Source: Bacteroides sp. CAG:1076 (GTDB lineage: Bacteria > Bacteroidota > Bacteroidia > Bacteroidales > Bacteroidaceae). Taken from it: a stretch of DNA of 64,000 bases. Under the pieces are notes generated by a model. It searched no databases, was not told the DNA's origin, and worked only from the letters and a program-made list of their open reading frames with translations. Made by a program: the position numbers and the translations under genes. Of the stretch, positions 8,053 through 16,407 are shown one piece after another (position 1 is the first letter of the stretch; each line of letters begins with the position of its first letter). Where the stretch lies: the NCBI GenBank assembly GCA_000436795.1, contig HF993287.1, positions 1 through 64,000 of the forward strand. The letters run 5' to 3'.

Positions 8053-9078
8053 ATGTTTCGATTTGGAGAACCTGTTTATTTGTATCTACTTATCGTTTTG
8101 CCGATATTGGTAGGGCTATATATATATTCCAATTATCGCCGGCGTAAAAAAATTGCTCAATACGGTGATCCTGAATTATTGGCTCATCTGATGCCTGACG
8201 TATCGAAATATCGTCCGGATGTAAAGTTTTGGCTGGTTTTTGCAGCCTTGGCTATGGTGATATTCATGCTGGCACGACCTCAGTTCGGCTCAAAAATGGA
8301 AACCGTCAAACGTCAGGGGGTTGAAACTGTCGTAGCACTCGATATTTCTAACTCTATGCTGGCGCAAGATGTTACACCCAGTCGTCTGGAAAAGTCGAAA
8401 AAGCTGATTTCTCGTTTGGTGGAAACATTCAATAATGACAAGGTTGCCATGATTGTTTTTGCCGGAGAGGCTTTTACACAGTTGCCTATTACAAGTGACT
8501 ATATCTCGGCAAAGATGTTTCTTGAAACAATCAATCCTTCACTTATCTCGACTCAGGGTACTGATATTGCCGGAGCCATAAATTTGGCAATGAAGAGTTT
8601 CACTCCGAATGAAGGAGTCGGACGAGCTATTGTACTTATAACCGATGGTGAAAATCATGAAGGAGGAGCTGTTGAAGCAGCACAAGAAGCAGCCAAAAAA
8701 GGTGTTCGTGTTTTTGTATTAGGAGTCGGTTCACCAGATGGTTCACCTATTCCGGCTGAAGGGACAAATGAATTCCGTCGTGATAAGGACGGCAATGTGA
8801 TTGTAACCCGTCTGAACGAACAGATGTGTCAGGAAATTGCAAAAGCGGGAAATGGTATATATGTACGAGTGGATAATACCAATAATGCTGAAAGAGCTTT
8901 GAATGCCGAGATAAATAAATTGGCTAAAGCTGATGTGGAAACTCAGGTCTTTACTGAGTTTGATGAGCAGTTTCAGGTACTGGCATGGCTGGCTTTGATT
9001 CTGCTGGCAGTTGATTTGATGTTATTGGAACGTAAAAATCCACTTTTCAAGAATATAAAACTCTTTAAACAGAATTGA
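8053..9078 (+). CDS. batB: Aerotolerance protein BatB (VWA domain)
   Basis: A paralogue of BatA (341 aa) with two N-terminal membrane helices (about 8-26 and 58-74), a VWA domain with MIDAS DISNS (97-101) and TDGENHEGG, and a C-terminal membrane helix (about 312-330). The conserved stretch ARPQFGSKMETVKRQG leading into the VWA domain is typical of BatB. Starting 13 nt after batA, it is almost certainly co-transcribed. Two adjacent membrane VWA proteins suggest a heteromeric complex (inference). Confidence 0.93.
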   Translation: MFRFGEPVYLYLLIVLPILVGLYIYSNYRRRKKIAQYGDPELLAHLMPDVSKYRPDVKFWLVFAALAMVIFMLARPQFGSKMETVKRQGVETVVALDISNSMLAQDVTPSRLEKSKKLISRLVETFNNDKVAMIVFAGEAFTQLPITSDYISAKMFLETINPSLISTQGTDIAGAINLAMKSFTPNEGVGRAIVLITDGENHEGGAVEAAQEAAKKGVRVFVLGVGSPDGSPIPAEGTNEFRRDKDGNVIVTRLNEQMCQEIAKAGNGIYVRVDNTNNAERALNAEINKLAKADVETQVFTEFDEQFQVLAWLALILLAVDLMLLERKNPLFKNIKLFKQN

Positions 9079-9082
9079 TTTT

Positions 9083-9778
9083 ATGTTGCGGAAAAAATAT
9101 GTGATGCTGGGAATAATGTTCGTATCGGTTGCTGCTTACGGACAGAAAACAGAGCGTGATTATTTGCGCAGTGGAAATAAGTTATATAAGGACAGCACAT
9201 TTGTAAAAGCTGAAGTCGATTATCGGAAAGCTTTGGAATTAGAACCGAAGTCGACGGACGCCATGTATAATCTGGGCAACTCCCTGTTGATGCAACAAAA
9301 AGCGAAAGAAGCGATGGAGCAATATGAAGCTGCATCGCGGATAGAAAAAGACAAGAACAAGCTTGCACAGATTTATCATAATATGGGGGTGATTTTGCAG
9401 TCGTCTAAACAATTGCCACAATGCATAGAAGCATATAAAAAGGCTTTGCGAAATAATCCGAAAGACGATGAAACTCGTTACAATCTGGCTTTGGCACAAA
9501 AGCAGTTGAAAGATCAGCAACAGCAGAACCAGAATCAGGAGAAAGATCAGAAGCAAGATCAAAAGCAGGATGATAAGCAACAAAACAAAGACCAGCAGGA
9601 TCAGAATAAGAAAGATCAGCAGCAAAATAATCAGCAGCAGCAACAGAACCAGAACCAAATGTCGAAAGAGAATGCAGAGCAGCTTCTGAAGGCAGCTATG
9701 CAAGATGAGAAAAATGTACAGGATAAAGTGAAGAAAGCGGTTCAGGTACAAGGACGTAAGTTGGAAAAAGACTGGTAA
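9083..9778 (+). CDS. batC: BatC, TPR protein with Gln/Lys/Asp-rich tail
   Basis: A 231-residue protein with a signal peptide (ending AAYG|Q near residue 20) and about three TPR units (25-145), such as DAMYNLGNSLLMQQKAKEA. Residues about 146-195 are a low-complexity segment of almost only Gln, Lys, Asp and Asn, followed by a helical C-terminus. The composition of this tract gives a long open frame on the opposite strand, which is an artefact. TPRs imply protein-protein contacts, presumably with BatA, BatB and BatD in the periplasm. Confidence 0.9.
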   Translation: MLRKKYVMLGIMFVSVAAYGQKTERDYLRSGNKLYKDSTFVKAEVDYRKALELEPKSTDAMYNLGNSLLMQQKAKEAMEQYEAASRIEKDKNKLAQIYHNMGVILQSSKQLPQCIEAYKKALRNNPKDDETRYNLALAQKQLKDQQQQNQNQEKDQKQDQKQDDKQQNKDQQDQNKKDQQQNNQQQQQNQNQMSKENAEQLLKAAMQDEKNVQDKVKKAVQVQGRKLEKDW

Positions 9779-9811
9779 TTAATGGTGAATAATTATAAAT
9801 GAAATAAAGGA

Positions 9812-11647
9812 ATGATGAGAAAAGTTATTTTCTTTCTACTGTTGATTCTTACTACAGTACATGCATGGGCAGACAACAAAGCTACTTTAACAGCCGATGC
9901 ACCTGATGTGGTTGTAAGCGGAGATCAGTTCCGCCTGACGTTTACAGTCAACACGCAAAAGGTGAAGGATTTTCGTGCACCTTCTATAACGAAAGGATTT
10001 GATGTTTTGATGGGACCAAGTCGTTCTCAGCAAAGCAGTACACAAATTATCAACGGCAAGGTTTCTTCAAGTAGTTCCATTACGTATACTTATATACTGA
10101 TGGCTGGCAACGCAGGAACTTATACAATACCAGCTGCAAGTATCGAGGCTAATGGAGAAAAAATATTTTCCAATGCCGTTACGATTAAAGTACTTCCACC
10201 TGATCAGTCGGCAGGAGGAAGCAAGAGCAGTCAGGGGGGAAGTGCACAGGCTGACCGCCGTCAGACTACAAACGGACGTATTACAAGCAATGATTTGTTT
10301 ATTACAGCAACTGCCAGTAAGACGACTGTACATGAACAGGAAGCTATATTGCTGACTTATAAGGTTTATACGTTGGTAAATCTTCGTCAGTTGTTTGGTA
10401 AAATGCCCGATTTGAAAGGTTTTCATACTCAGGAAATTGAATTGCCCCAACAGAAGACTTTCTCATTGGAGCATTATAAAGGACGCAATTACAATACCAC
10501 CGTGTGGAGCCAGTATGTATTATTTCCACAACAGACCGGTAAGCTGGAGGTTCCTTCGATTACTTTCGAAGGCGTAGTTGCCATACAGACCATGTCGGAC
10601 GATCCATTTGATGCTTTCTTCAATGGAGGAGGATATCAGGAAGTAAAGAAAAAAATCGTTACACCTAAGCTGACTATCAACGTTCAGCCGCTTCCTGCCA
10701 AGCCGGCTAACTTCTCGGGAGGTGTGGGAGAATTTACACTTGCTTCTTCCATCAATGCCAAAGATGTGAAGACCAATGATGCAGTAACGATAAAACTGAC
10801 CATCAGTGGTTCGGGAAACATGAAACTGATCAGTACGCCTGAAGTGAAATTCCCTGAAGATTTTGAAGTGTACGACCCGAAAGTAACGAATAACTTTGAA
10901 GCATCACGTGCCGGACTGAGCGGAAGCCAGACCATCGAGTATCTGGCCATACCTCGTCATGCGGGAAACTTTACAATACCTCCTGTCGAGTTTACTTATT
11001 TTGACTTGAAGTCGAATTCATACAAGACACTGAAAACCGAAGCCTATAATATTAACGTAGCAAAAGGAAATGGAAATGCCGATCAGGTAATTGCCGACTT
11101 TACCAATAAGGAAAATGTCAAGGTTCTGGGACAGGATATCCGTTTCATCAAACTGGGCGATACAAAACTGATGCAGAAGGGCGCCGTCTTCTTCGGCACT
11201 GTAGGTTACTATTTGTGGTATATCATTCCGTTTATCTTATTTGTGGGATTAGTTGTCTTCTTCCGCAAGCAGGCTGCCGAAAATGCCAATGTAGCAAAAG
11301 TGAAGACAAAGAAGGCTAATAAAGTAGCGACCAAGCGTATGAAACTTGCCGGAAAGCTGCTGGCAGAGAACCGTAAGAATGAGTTCTATGATGAAGTATT
11401 GAAAGCCTTATGGGGATATATCAGTGATAAACTGAGTATACCTGTTTCGCAGCTTTCTAAAGATAATATCGAAGCCGAGCTGGTGAAATACGGTGTAGCA
11501 GACGATGTAATAAAAGATTTCATCAATGCCTTGAACGAATGCGAATTTGCCCGTTACGCTCCGGGAGATGAAAATGAAGCGATGGACAAGGTATATACGA
11601 CATCGGTAGAAGCGATCAGTAGAATGGAGAACAGTATCAAACATTAA
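9812..11647 (+). CDS. batD: BatD, oxygen-tolerance membrane protein
   Basis: A 611-residue BatD family protein. A signal peptide (1-20) is followed by a periplasmic region made of repeated Ig-like beta domains (about 25-445), a membrane helix (about 468-488, FFGTVGYYLWYIIPFILFVG region) and a cytoplasmic helical tail (490-611) with the LSKDNIEAEL and CEFARYAPG motifs shared with other BatD proteins. The second Met (codon 2) is an equally possible start. It is presumed to scaffold the VWA proteins. No frameshift or truncation is seen. Confidence 0.93.
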   Translation: MMRKVIFFLLLILTTVHAWADNKATLTADAPDVVVSGDQFRLTFTVNTQKVKDFRAPSITKGFDVLMGPSRSQQSSTQIINGKVSSSSSITYTYILMAGNAGTYTIPAASIEANGEKIFSNAVTIKVLPPDQSAGGSKSSQGGSAQADRRQTTNGRITSNDLFITATASKTTVHEQEAILLTYKVYTLVNLRQLFGKMPDLKGFHTQEIELPQQKTFSLEHYKGRNYNTTVWSQYVLFPQQTGKLEVPSITFEGVVAIQTMSDDPFDAFFNGGGYQEVKKKIVTPKLTINVQPLPAKPANFSGGVGEFTLASSINAKDVKTNDAVTIKLTISGSGNMKLISTPEVKFPEDFEVYDPKVTNNFEASRAGLSGSQTIEYLAIPRHAGNFTIPPVEFTYFDLKSNSYKTLKTEAYNINVAKGNGNADQVIADFTNKENVKVLGQDIRFIKLGDTKLMQKGAVFFGTVGYYLWYIIPFILFVGLVVFFRKQAAENANVAKVKTKKANKVATKRMKLAGKLLAENRKNEFYDEVLKALWGYISDKLSIPVSQLSKDNIEAELVKYGVADDVIKDFINALNECEFARYAPGDENEAMDKVYTTSVEAISRMENSIKH

Positions 11648-11672
11648 AAACAGACAGAAGAACCATATTGAT

Positions 11673-12425
11673 ATGAAAAGACTATTTATAGTTATTGCAT
11701 TTCTGATTGGCATAGTCCAGTTCACTTCGGCCGCAGTATCAAAGGCCGAAGCCGACAAGGATTATCAGGAAAACAAGTTTGCTGATGCAATTGAAAAGTA
11801 CGAAGCTATTCTAAGTTCGGAAGGCGAGTCGGCAGACATTTACTACAATTTGGGAAACAGCTATTACAAGAACAAGAATATAGCCAAAGCCGTTTTGAAT
11901 TACGAACGAGCCTTATTGATGAATCCTGGTGATGCAGATATACGTTTCAATCTGGAAATGGCGCGAAGCAAGACTGTAGACCAGGTTACTCCTGCCAGTG
12001 AAATTTTCATTGTGACATGGATAAACTCATTGATAAACTGTATGAGCGAAAGCGGATGGGGAGTAACAGGTATCGTTTCCTTTATCCTTCTTCTCGCGGG
12101 TATGGCATTGTATATTTTTGGAAACAGAATCCTTTTCAAGAAAATAGGTTTTATTTCGGCTGTAGTGTTCTTGATTGTAGCCGTATGCGCCAATTTCTTT
12201 GCCAGCGAACAGAAGGAAGAGCTTCTGAACCGTACAGGTGCCATTGTAATGTCGCCAAGTATTACAGTTAAAAGTACTCCCAATGAAAGCGGAACCGATC
12301 TGTTTGTCTTGCACGAGGGTACTAAAGTCTATATAGAAGACAATTCGATGAAAGGCTGGAAAGAAATCCGTCTGGAAGATGGGAAAAAAGGATGGCTGCC
12401 CGTATCGGCAATAGAAGTTATCTGA
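11673..12425 (+). CDS. batE: BatE, TPR protein with C-terminal SH3-like domain
   Basis: A 250-residue protein with a signal peptide (1-21), two or three TPR units (25-95, IYYNLGNSYYKNKNIAKAVLNYERALLMNPGD), two membrane helices (about 130-150 and 155-175) and a bacterial SH3-like domain (about 190-250) ending in KKGWLPVSAIEVI. The SH3 part is probably exposed on the same side as the TPRs and may bind wall material or partner proteins (inference). It is the last recognisable bat gene; the PAP2 gene follows after 24 nt. Confidence 0.9.
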   Translation: MKRLFIVIAFLIGIVQFTSAAVSKAEADKDYQENKFADAIEKYEAILSSEGESADIYYNLGNSYYKNKNIAKAVLNYERALLMNPGDADIRFNLEMARSKTVDQVTPASEIFIVTWINSLINCMSESGWGVTGIVSFILLLAGMALYIFGNRILFKKIGFISAVVFLIVAVCANFFASEQKEELLNRTGAIVMSPSITVKSTPNESGTDLFVLHEGTKVYIEDNSMKGWKEIRLEDGKKGWLPVSAIEVI

Positions 12426-12449
12426 TGTTTTCCAAAATATATAATATTT

Positions 12450-13160
12450 ATGATTGATATACAGCAGCTTATTGAGGCAGATCAGAATCTGTTATTGACC
12501 CTGAACGGAAGTGATTCCATGTTCTGGGATGGTTTTATGTGGATTGTATCCGGTACAAAAATATGGATTCCTGTTGCCGCAGTGCTGCTGTATGTCATAT
12601 TCAAAAATACCAAATTTACTCAGGGACTGCTTATACTTGCCATGATAGCTTTAAGCATAACCCTGGCCGACCAGTTCTCTTCCGGTTTCTGCAAGCCATA
12701 TTTCATGCGTTTCCGTCCTGCACAAGATCCCGAGATTATGTATATGGTGCATGTTGTCAACGGATACAGGGGAGGAATGTACGGATTTATATCAAGCCAT
12801 GCAGCCAATACGTTTGCTGTAGCTACTTTTGTTTCGCTGCTTGTACGGAGAAAGGAAATGACCGCTGTCATGTTTATATGGGCATTGATTCCCTCGTATT
12901 CACGCATATATCTGGGTGTACATTATCCGGGAGATATTATATGCGGTGCAATTGCAGGCAGCGTTATCGCTTCACTGGTTTATTGGCTTTATGCGTTTAT
13001 CCGGAAAAAATATTTCGAACAGCCCCAGTTTGTGTCAGAACAATATACTCTGACGGGGTTTGAGGTTGCAGATCTCAAGATTTTCCATACAGTCTTGCTG
13101 CTGACTTATTTTTATGCTGTTATGGCAGCTATGGTCATTTCCAGATTATTATCGTTCTGA
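12450..13160 (+). CDS. PAP2-family membrane phosphatase
   Basis: A 236-residue membrane phosphatase of the PAP2/UppP-related family. The three acid-phosphatase motifs are present: KPYFMRFRP (Lys82 to Pro90), SSHA with the general acid/base His117 (Ser115-Ser116-His117, a variant of PSGH), and SRIYLGVHYPGD with nucleophile His158 and Asp162. Five or six membrane helices are visible. Likely substrates are lipid phosphates such as undecaprenyl diphosphate or phosphatidylglycerol phosphate; sequence alone does not decide. It ends the bat transcription unit at a terminator. Confidence 0.9.
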   Translation: MIDIQQLIEADQNLLLTLNGSDSMFWDGFMWIVSGTKIWIPVAAVLLYVIFKNTKFTQGLLILAMIALSITLADQFSSGFCKPYFMRFRPAQDPEIMYMVHVVNGYRGGMYGFISSHAANTFAVATFVSLLVRRKEMTAVMFIWALIPSYSRIYLGVHYPGDIICGAIAGSVIASLVYWLYAFIRKKYFEQPQFVSEQYTLTGFEVADLKIFHTVLLLTYFYAVMAAMVISRLLSF

Positions 13161-13166
13161 TATATT

Positions 13167-13200
13167 GCCAGCAAAGTAAAAAAGTTAATTTTTTGTTGGC
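13167..13200 (+). terminator. Terminator after the PAP2 gene
   Basis: A 9-bp stem (GCCAGCAAA with TTTGTTGGC, one G-U pair) with an AT-rich loop lies directly after the PAP2 stop and is followed by a T-rich stretch. It likely ends the bat operon. Confidence 0.6.
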
Positions 13201-13275
13201 TTATTCATTTTCTTTCATTACATTTATATCGTGAATTAACAAAAGTTTTGTCTAACACTTTAAATTTTGATTACT

Positions 13276-13530
13276 ATGAATAGAACGATAACTTTCAACG
13301 AACTTCGAAAAATAAAAGATTCTTTACCCAGTGGAAGCATGCATCGTATAGCCGATGAGTTAAATTTGAGTGTGGAAACTGTACGCAATTTCTTTGGCGG
13401 ACATAATTTTAAGGATGGCAAGAGCGTAGGTATTCACCTGGAGCCGGGGCCGGATGGCGGACTGGTAATGCTCGATGATACGACCGTGCTTGATAAAGCG
13501 ATAGAAATTTTGAAAGAGCAAACAGCCTAA
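13276..13530 (+). CDS. Small helix-turn-helix DNA-binding protein
   Basis: A small protein of 84 residues. The segment MHRIADELNLSVETVRNFFGG (about 20-41) has the spacing of a helix-turn-helix, with LSVETVRNFF as the likely recognition helix. The C-terminal half holds a short beta part and a final helix. The start is placed at the ATG at 13276 rather than the TTG 9 nt upstream. It stands alone between two terminators with its own leader of about 75 nt. Similar tiny proteins are common in Bacteroides; target and role are unknown. Confidence 0.85.
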   Translation: MNRTITFNELRKIKDSLPSGSMHRIADELNLSVETVRNFFGGHNFKDGKSVGIHLEPGPDGGLVMLDDTTVLDKAIEILKEQTA

Positions 13531-13547
13531 GGTTGAAGATAAGTGGC

Positions 13548-13589
13548 AAAATCCTAATCGGTATGGTTTCTTACTGATTAGGATTTTTT
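13548..13589 (+). terminator. Terminator after the small DNA-binding protein gene
   Basis: The stem AAAATCCTAATC / GATTAGGATTTT is followed by T residues, 18 nt after the stop codon. A classic intrinsic terminator. Confidence 0.8.
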
Positions 13590-13636
13590 GTTAATCTCGT
13601 AGTGTTTTTATGTGAAACCTTTTAAAACTTTAAACT

Positions 13637-14770
13637 ATGGAAGATAAACTTGTTACATTAGCTATCCTCACTTATTCGAAGGCACAGATTTTAAAGTCTG
13701 TACTCGAAAGCGAAGGAATCGAGTCGTACATACATAATGTGAATCTTATCCAGCCTGTTATCTCGTCGGGTGTAAGAGTGCGCATTAAGGAAAGTGATTT
13801 GCCTCGTGCCTTGAAGATTATAGAAAGTTCTTCCTGGTTGTCTGAAGAAACTCTGGAAGAGAAGTCCGCCGAATCGAAATCGGAAAAAGTCCCCAAGGTA
13901 CTTGTCCCGGTCGATTTCTCTGCATATTCTCTCAAAGCATGTGATTTTGGTTTTAAGGTAGCTGCACACATGCATGCTGAAGTGGTTCTTCTGCATGTAC
14001 ATTTTACACCTATTTACATACCAAGCTTGCAGTACGATACGGAGAACTATCATGTCCCCTCGGCAAACGATGCCACTACAGTAAGAGGAATGATAGAGAA
14101 TGTGCACAAGCAACTGAATAAGTTGTCGGCAGACGTAGCCGAGAAAATAGAAAAAGGAGAGTATCCGAACGTGAAATTCACATGCGTGCTGCGTGAGGGT
14201 ATACCAGAAGAAGAAATAATATATTACATACGTCAGGAGAAACCTCTCATTGTGGTTATGGGAACCCGTGGAGAGCATCAGAAAGATCTGGACCTGATAG
14301 GAAGCGTAACGGCAGAAGTTATCGAACGGAGCCGCTCCTTTGTTTATGCGATACCCGAAAATGCTCCGGAGAAATCGCTTGAAGATATTCATAAAATAGC
14401 ATTGTTTACCAGTTTCGACCAGCGTGATTTGATTGCTTTCGATTCGCTGATTACGACTTTCAAGGACAACAAGTTTGAGATTTCATTCATTCATGTGAAC
14501 TCCCACGAAGAGAAACGTACATGGAACGAAATAAAACTGGCAGGCATCAAGGAGTATTTCAAGAAGCAATATCCTCAGCTTGAATTTACTTATTTGAATA
14601 TTGACGAAGAAGACCTGTTGAGCAATGTAGACAAATTTGTACGGGAGAATGGCATTGACGTAATCTGTACTTCAAACTACAGACGTAATATCTTTGCCCG
14701 TCTGTTTAATCCCAGCATTGCACGCAAGATGCTTTTCCATTCCAATACGCCGATTCTGATTATAAAGTAA
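13637..14770 (+). CDS. Universal stress protein with N-terminal DUF2007 domain and tandem Usp domains
   Basis: 377 residues. Residues 1-75 resemble DUF2007-type signal-transducing domains (VTLAILTYSKAQILKSVLESEGIESYIHN). Two Usp domains follow: about 85-240 with KVLVPVDFSAYSLKACDFG and the nucleotide-loop motif VVMGTRGEHQKDLDLIGSVTAEVIERS, and a more divergent copy from about 250 to 377. The first copy has a GxRGxx(x)GSV-type ATP-binding loop, while the second lacks a clear one. Usp proteins are cytoplasmic and linked to stress and starvation survival. A monocistronic unit ended by a strong bidirectional terminator. Confidence 0.9.
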   Translation: MEDKLVTLAILTYSKAQILKSVLESEGIESYIHNVNLIQPVISSGVRVRIKESDLPRALKIIESSSWLSEETLEEKSAESKSEKVPKVLVPVDFSAYSLKACDFGFKVAAHMHAEVVLLHVHFTPIYIPSLQYDTENYHVPSANDATTVRGMIENVHKQLNKLSADVAEKIEKGEYPNVKFTCVLREGIPEEEIIYYIRQEKPLIVVMGTRGEHQKDLDLIGSVTAEVIERSRSFVYAIPENAPEKSLEDIHKIALFTSFDQRDLIAFDSLITTFKDNKFEISFIHVNSHEEKRTWNEIKLAGIKEYFKKQYPQLEFTYLNIDEEDLLSNVDKFVRENGIDVICTSNYRRNIFARLFNPSIARKMLFHSNTPILIIK

Positions 14771-14792
14771 GAGGAGATTAACCCTATACTCG

Positions 14793-14860
14793 AAAAGTCT
14801 CAGTCCCGCAGAAGGAAATATACAGAATTCTCCGTATATACCTTCGGGACTGAGACTTTT
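14793..14860. terminator. Bidirectional terminator between the Usp and esterase genes
   Basis: A 16-bp perfect outer stem (14793-14808 with 14845-14860) and further inner pairing (GAAGG ... CCTTC). A- and T-runs lie on both flanks, so it can serve both converging genes. Confidence 0.88.
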
Positions 14861-14911
14861 ATTTATATTCCTAATTCTAATAGGAGAGGATGAAACAGAG
14901 ATTCTCCGGCT

Positions 14912-15880
14912 CTACTTCTTAAGGTGTTTTACGATGAACTTCTCAACCTTATCGAGCATTGCTTCGGTCCAGAACTGCCAACTGCCGTGGTCAGCATTGC
15001 GTAAAGCATAAAATTCGTATTCGCATCCGTTTTTCTCCATTTCGTTGGCCAGCAGGTCAGCCTGAGAGAAAGGAACCACCCTGTCTTTTGTTCCATGTGC
15101 AAGAAATACCGGAGGCATATCCTTATTATCTTTTATATAGTAGAAAGGACTTGCTTCCTTAGCCTTCTCAGGGGCGTTCCAGACGGCAATTTTACCGATA
15201 AGCAATCCCTCGGGGCTGTTTTCGTCGCCCTTCGAAGCTGCTGTAGGATCATCTTTCAGATGAAGTACGTCGGTAGGAGGATAATAAGCTATGATTCCGT
15301 TTATATCCGGAAGAGAATCGTTCTTGCTGTCGGCACCTTTAAGATGAAGTCCCGTAAACAAGGCTGTATGTGCTCCCGATGAACTTCCCCATACAAAGAT
15401 ATTGTTTACATCGACACTATATTTCTGCGCATTCTTTTTCATAAAGTTTATCGCAGAGATAGCATCATTACGCTGGGCTGGAAAAACAGCCACATCAGAC
15501 GGACGGTATTCTACAATGGCAACTACATATCCACGCTTTGCCATAGCTGAAATCTGTGGTACATCCACATATAAGTTTTGTTTCATCCATGCAGAACCTC
15601 TCACATAAAGAATGCAAGGGAAGGTTTTGTCTGATTCTCCATAGGGCTTAGGCATGACAATCTGCAATTTCAAATCCATATTGTCCTTGGTTGCATATAC
15701 CACGTCCTTCAGATAATCTAATGAATATACTTCATCTGTCTGATTGAAGAATTGTACTTGACTGTTGGTCGGAACTGCTTCGGGGAAATTTTTACTGTTG
15801 TTTCTTGGCCCATTCTGTGCATGCAGAGCCAATGAAAGACTACAGATGCCAAGGCACATTAAAATTTTCTTTTGATTCAT
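14912..15880 (-). CDS. Secreted alpha/beta hydrolase (acetyl-esterase-like)
   Basis: A 322-residue alpha/beta hydrolase with a signal peptide (MNQKKILMCLGICSLSLALHA). The nucleophile elbow is GSSSGAH (Ser near residue 166), and the Asp and His of the triad are probably in HGTKDRVVPFSQAD and ADHGSWQFW. This pattern is that of the BD-FAE/acetyl-xylan esterase-like hydrolases. The frame is open 129 nt further upstream, but that part contains no conserved sequence; the ATG at 15880 starts the signal peptide. Substrate is unknown; a carbohydrate ester is likely from family knowledge only. Confidence 0.88.
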   Translation of the reverse strand: MNQKKILMCLGICSLSLALHAQNGPRNNSKNFPEAVPTNSQVQFFNQTDEVYSLDYLKDVVYATKDNMDLKLQIVMPKPYGESDKTFPCILYVRGSAWMKQNLYVDVPQISAMAKRGYVVAIVEYRPSDVAVFPAQRNDAISAINFMKKNAQKYSVDVNNIFVWGSSSGAHTALFTGLHLKGADSKNDSLPDINGIIAYYPPTDVLHLKDDPTAASKGDENSPEGLLIGKIAVWNAPEKAKEASPFYYIKDNKDMPPVFLAHGTKDRVVPFSQADLLANEMEKNGCEYEFYALRNADHGSWQFWTEAMLDKVEKFIVKHLKK

Positions 15881-16009
15881 ATTCTTCCTGTTCTTGATTT
15901 TGTATGGCAAAAATAAGACTATCCGTTCGCTTACGCTTCTTGTATAATGCCAAAAACTTATCATATGACGCCAATTCGGATGCGGGTCCGGAGTAAGGGG
16001 AGAAAACAA

Positions 16010-16041
16010 AAAAGGTCGTATCGTGAAAGATACAACCTTTT
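16010..16041 (-). terminator. Terminator of the tRNA-Arg cluster
   Basis: Read on the - strand, a 13-bp stem (AAAAGGTTGTATC / GATACGACCTTTT, one G-U pair) is followed by a run of T. It lies one base after the last tRNA. Confidence 0.8.
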
Positions 16042-16042
16042 G

Positions 16043-16116
16043 TGACCGCGACAGGATTCAAACCTGTAACCGGCTGATCCGTAGTCAGCTACTCTATTCA
16101 GTTGAGCTACGCGACC
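16043..16116 (-). tRNA. tRNA-Arg(ACG), third in the array
   Basis: A 74-nt cloverleaf on the - strand. The anticodon stem GCTGA/TCAGC encloses the loop CTACGGA, giving anticodon ACG (Arg, CGN codons after A-to-I editing by TadA). The acceptor GGTCGCG pairs with CGCGGTC through two wobble pairs. The T arm ACAGG-TTTGAAT-CCTGT is normal. CCA is not encoded. Confidence 0.95.
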
Positions 16117-16149
16117 AATTCTTCATTTATTTTGTCAGAAAGAAGAGGG

Positions 16150-16223
16150 TGACCGCGACAGGATTCAAACCTGTAACCGGCTGATCCGTAGTCAGCTACT
16201 CTATTCAGTTGAGCTACGCGGCC
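16150..16223 (-). tRNA. tRNA-Arg(ACG), second in the array
   Basis: Nearly identical to its neighbour; acceptor GGCCGCG with CGCGGTC is well paired (one wobble). Anticodon ACG. The T stem is intact. This is the best-formed of the three copies. Confidence 0.95.
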
Positions 16224-16252
16224 AATTCTTTCAATATTTCAATCCAGAAGAG

Positions 16253-16326
16253 TGATCGCGACAGGATTCAAATCTGTAACCGGCTGATCCGTAGTCAGCT
16301 ACTCTATTCAGTTGAGCTACGCGGCC
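16253..16326 (-). tRNA. tRNA-Arg(ACG), first in the array, with two stem mismatches
   Basis: Promoter-proximal copy with anticodon ACG. Compared with the other copies it has CGCGATC on the 3' acceptor side, giving a C-A mismatch at pair 3-70, and ACAGA in the T stem, which breaks the otherwise universal G53-C61 pair. It may be a decaying copy; anticodon arm and D arm are unchanged. Confidence 0.85.
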
Positions 16327-16348
16327 ATGTCTTTTTTCTTAACGGGTG

Positions 16349-16380
16349 CAAAGGTATGAGGTTTTTCCGAAACTTCCAAA
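16349..16380 (-). promoter_or_regulatory. Promoter of the tRNA-Arg array
   Basis: On the - strand TTTG (16380-16377), a 20-nt spacer and TACCTTTG (16356-16349) match the Bacteroides sigma-ABfr consensus at every defined base. The start would be near 16342, about 16 nt before the first tRNA. Confidence 0.82.
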
Positions 16381-16407
16381 TATTTCCAGCTATTTTTTGC
16401 AGATTTT

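Noticed and set aside
9239-9751. Leu/Ile-rich 170-codon open frame on the - strand
   Set aside because: It is the antisense of the Gln/Lys/Asp-rich tract of batC and has no gene-like features.
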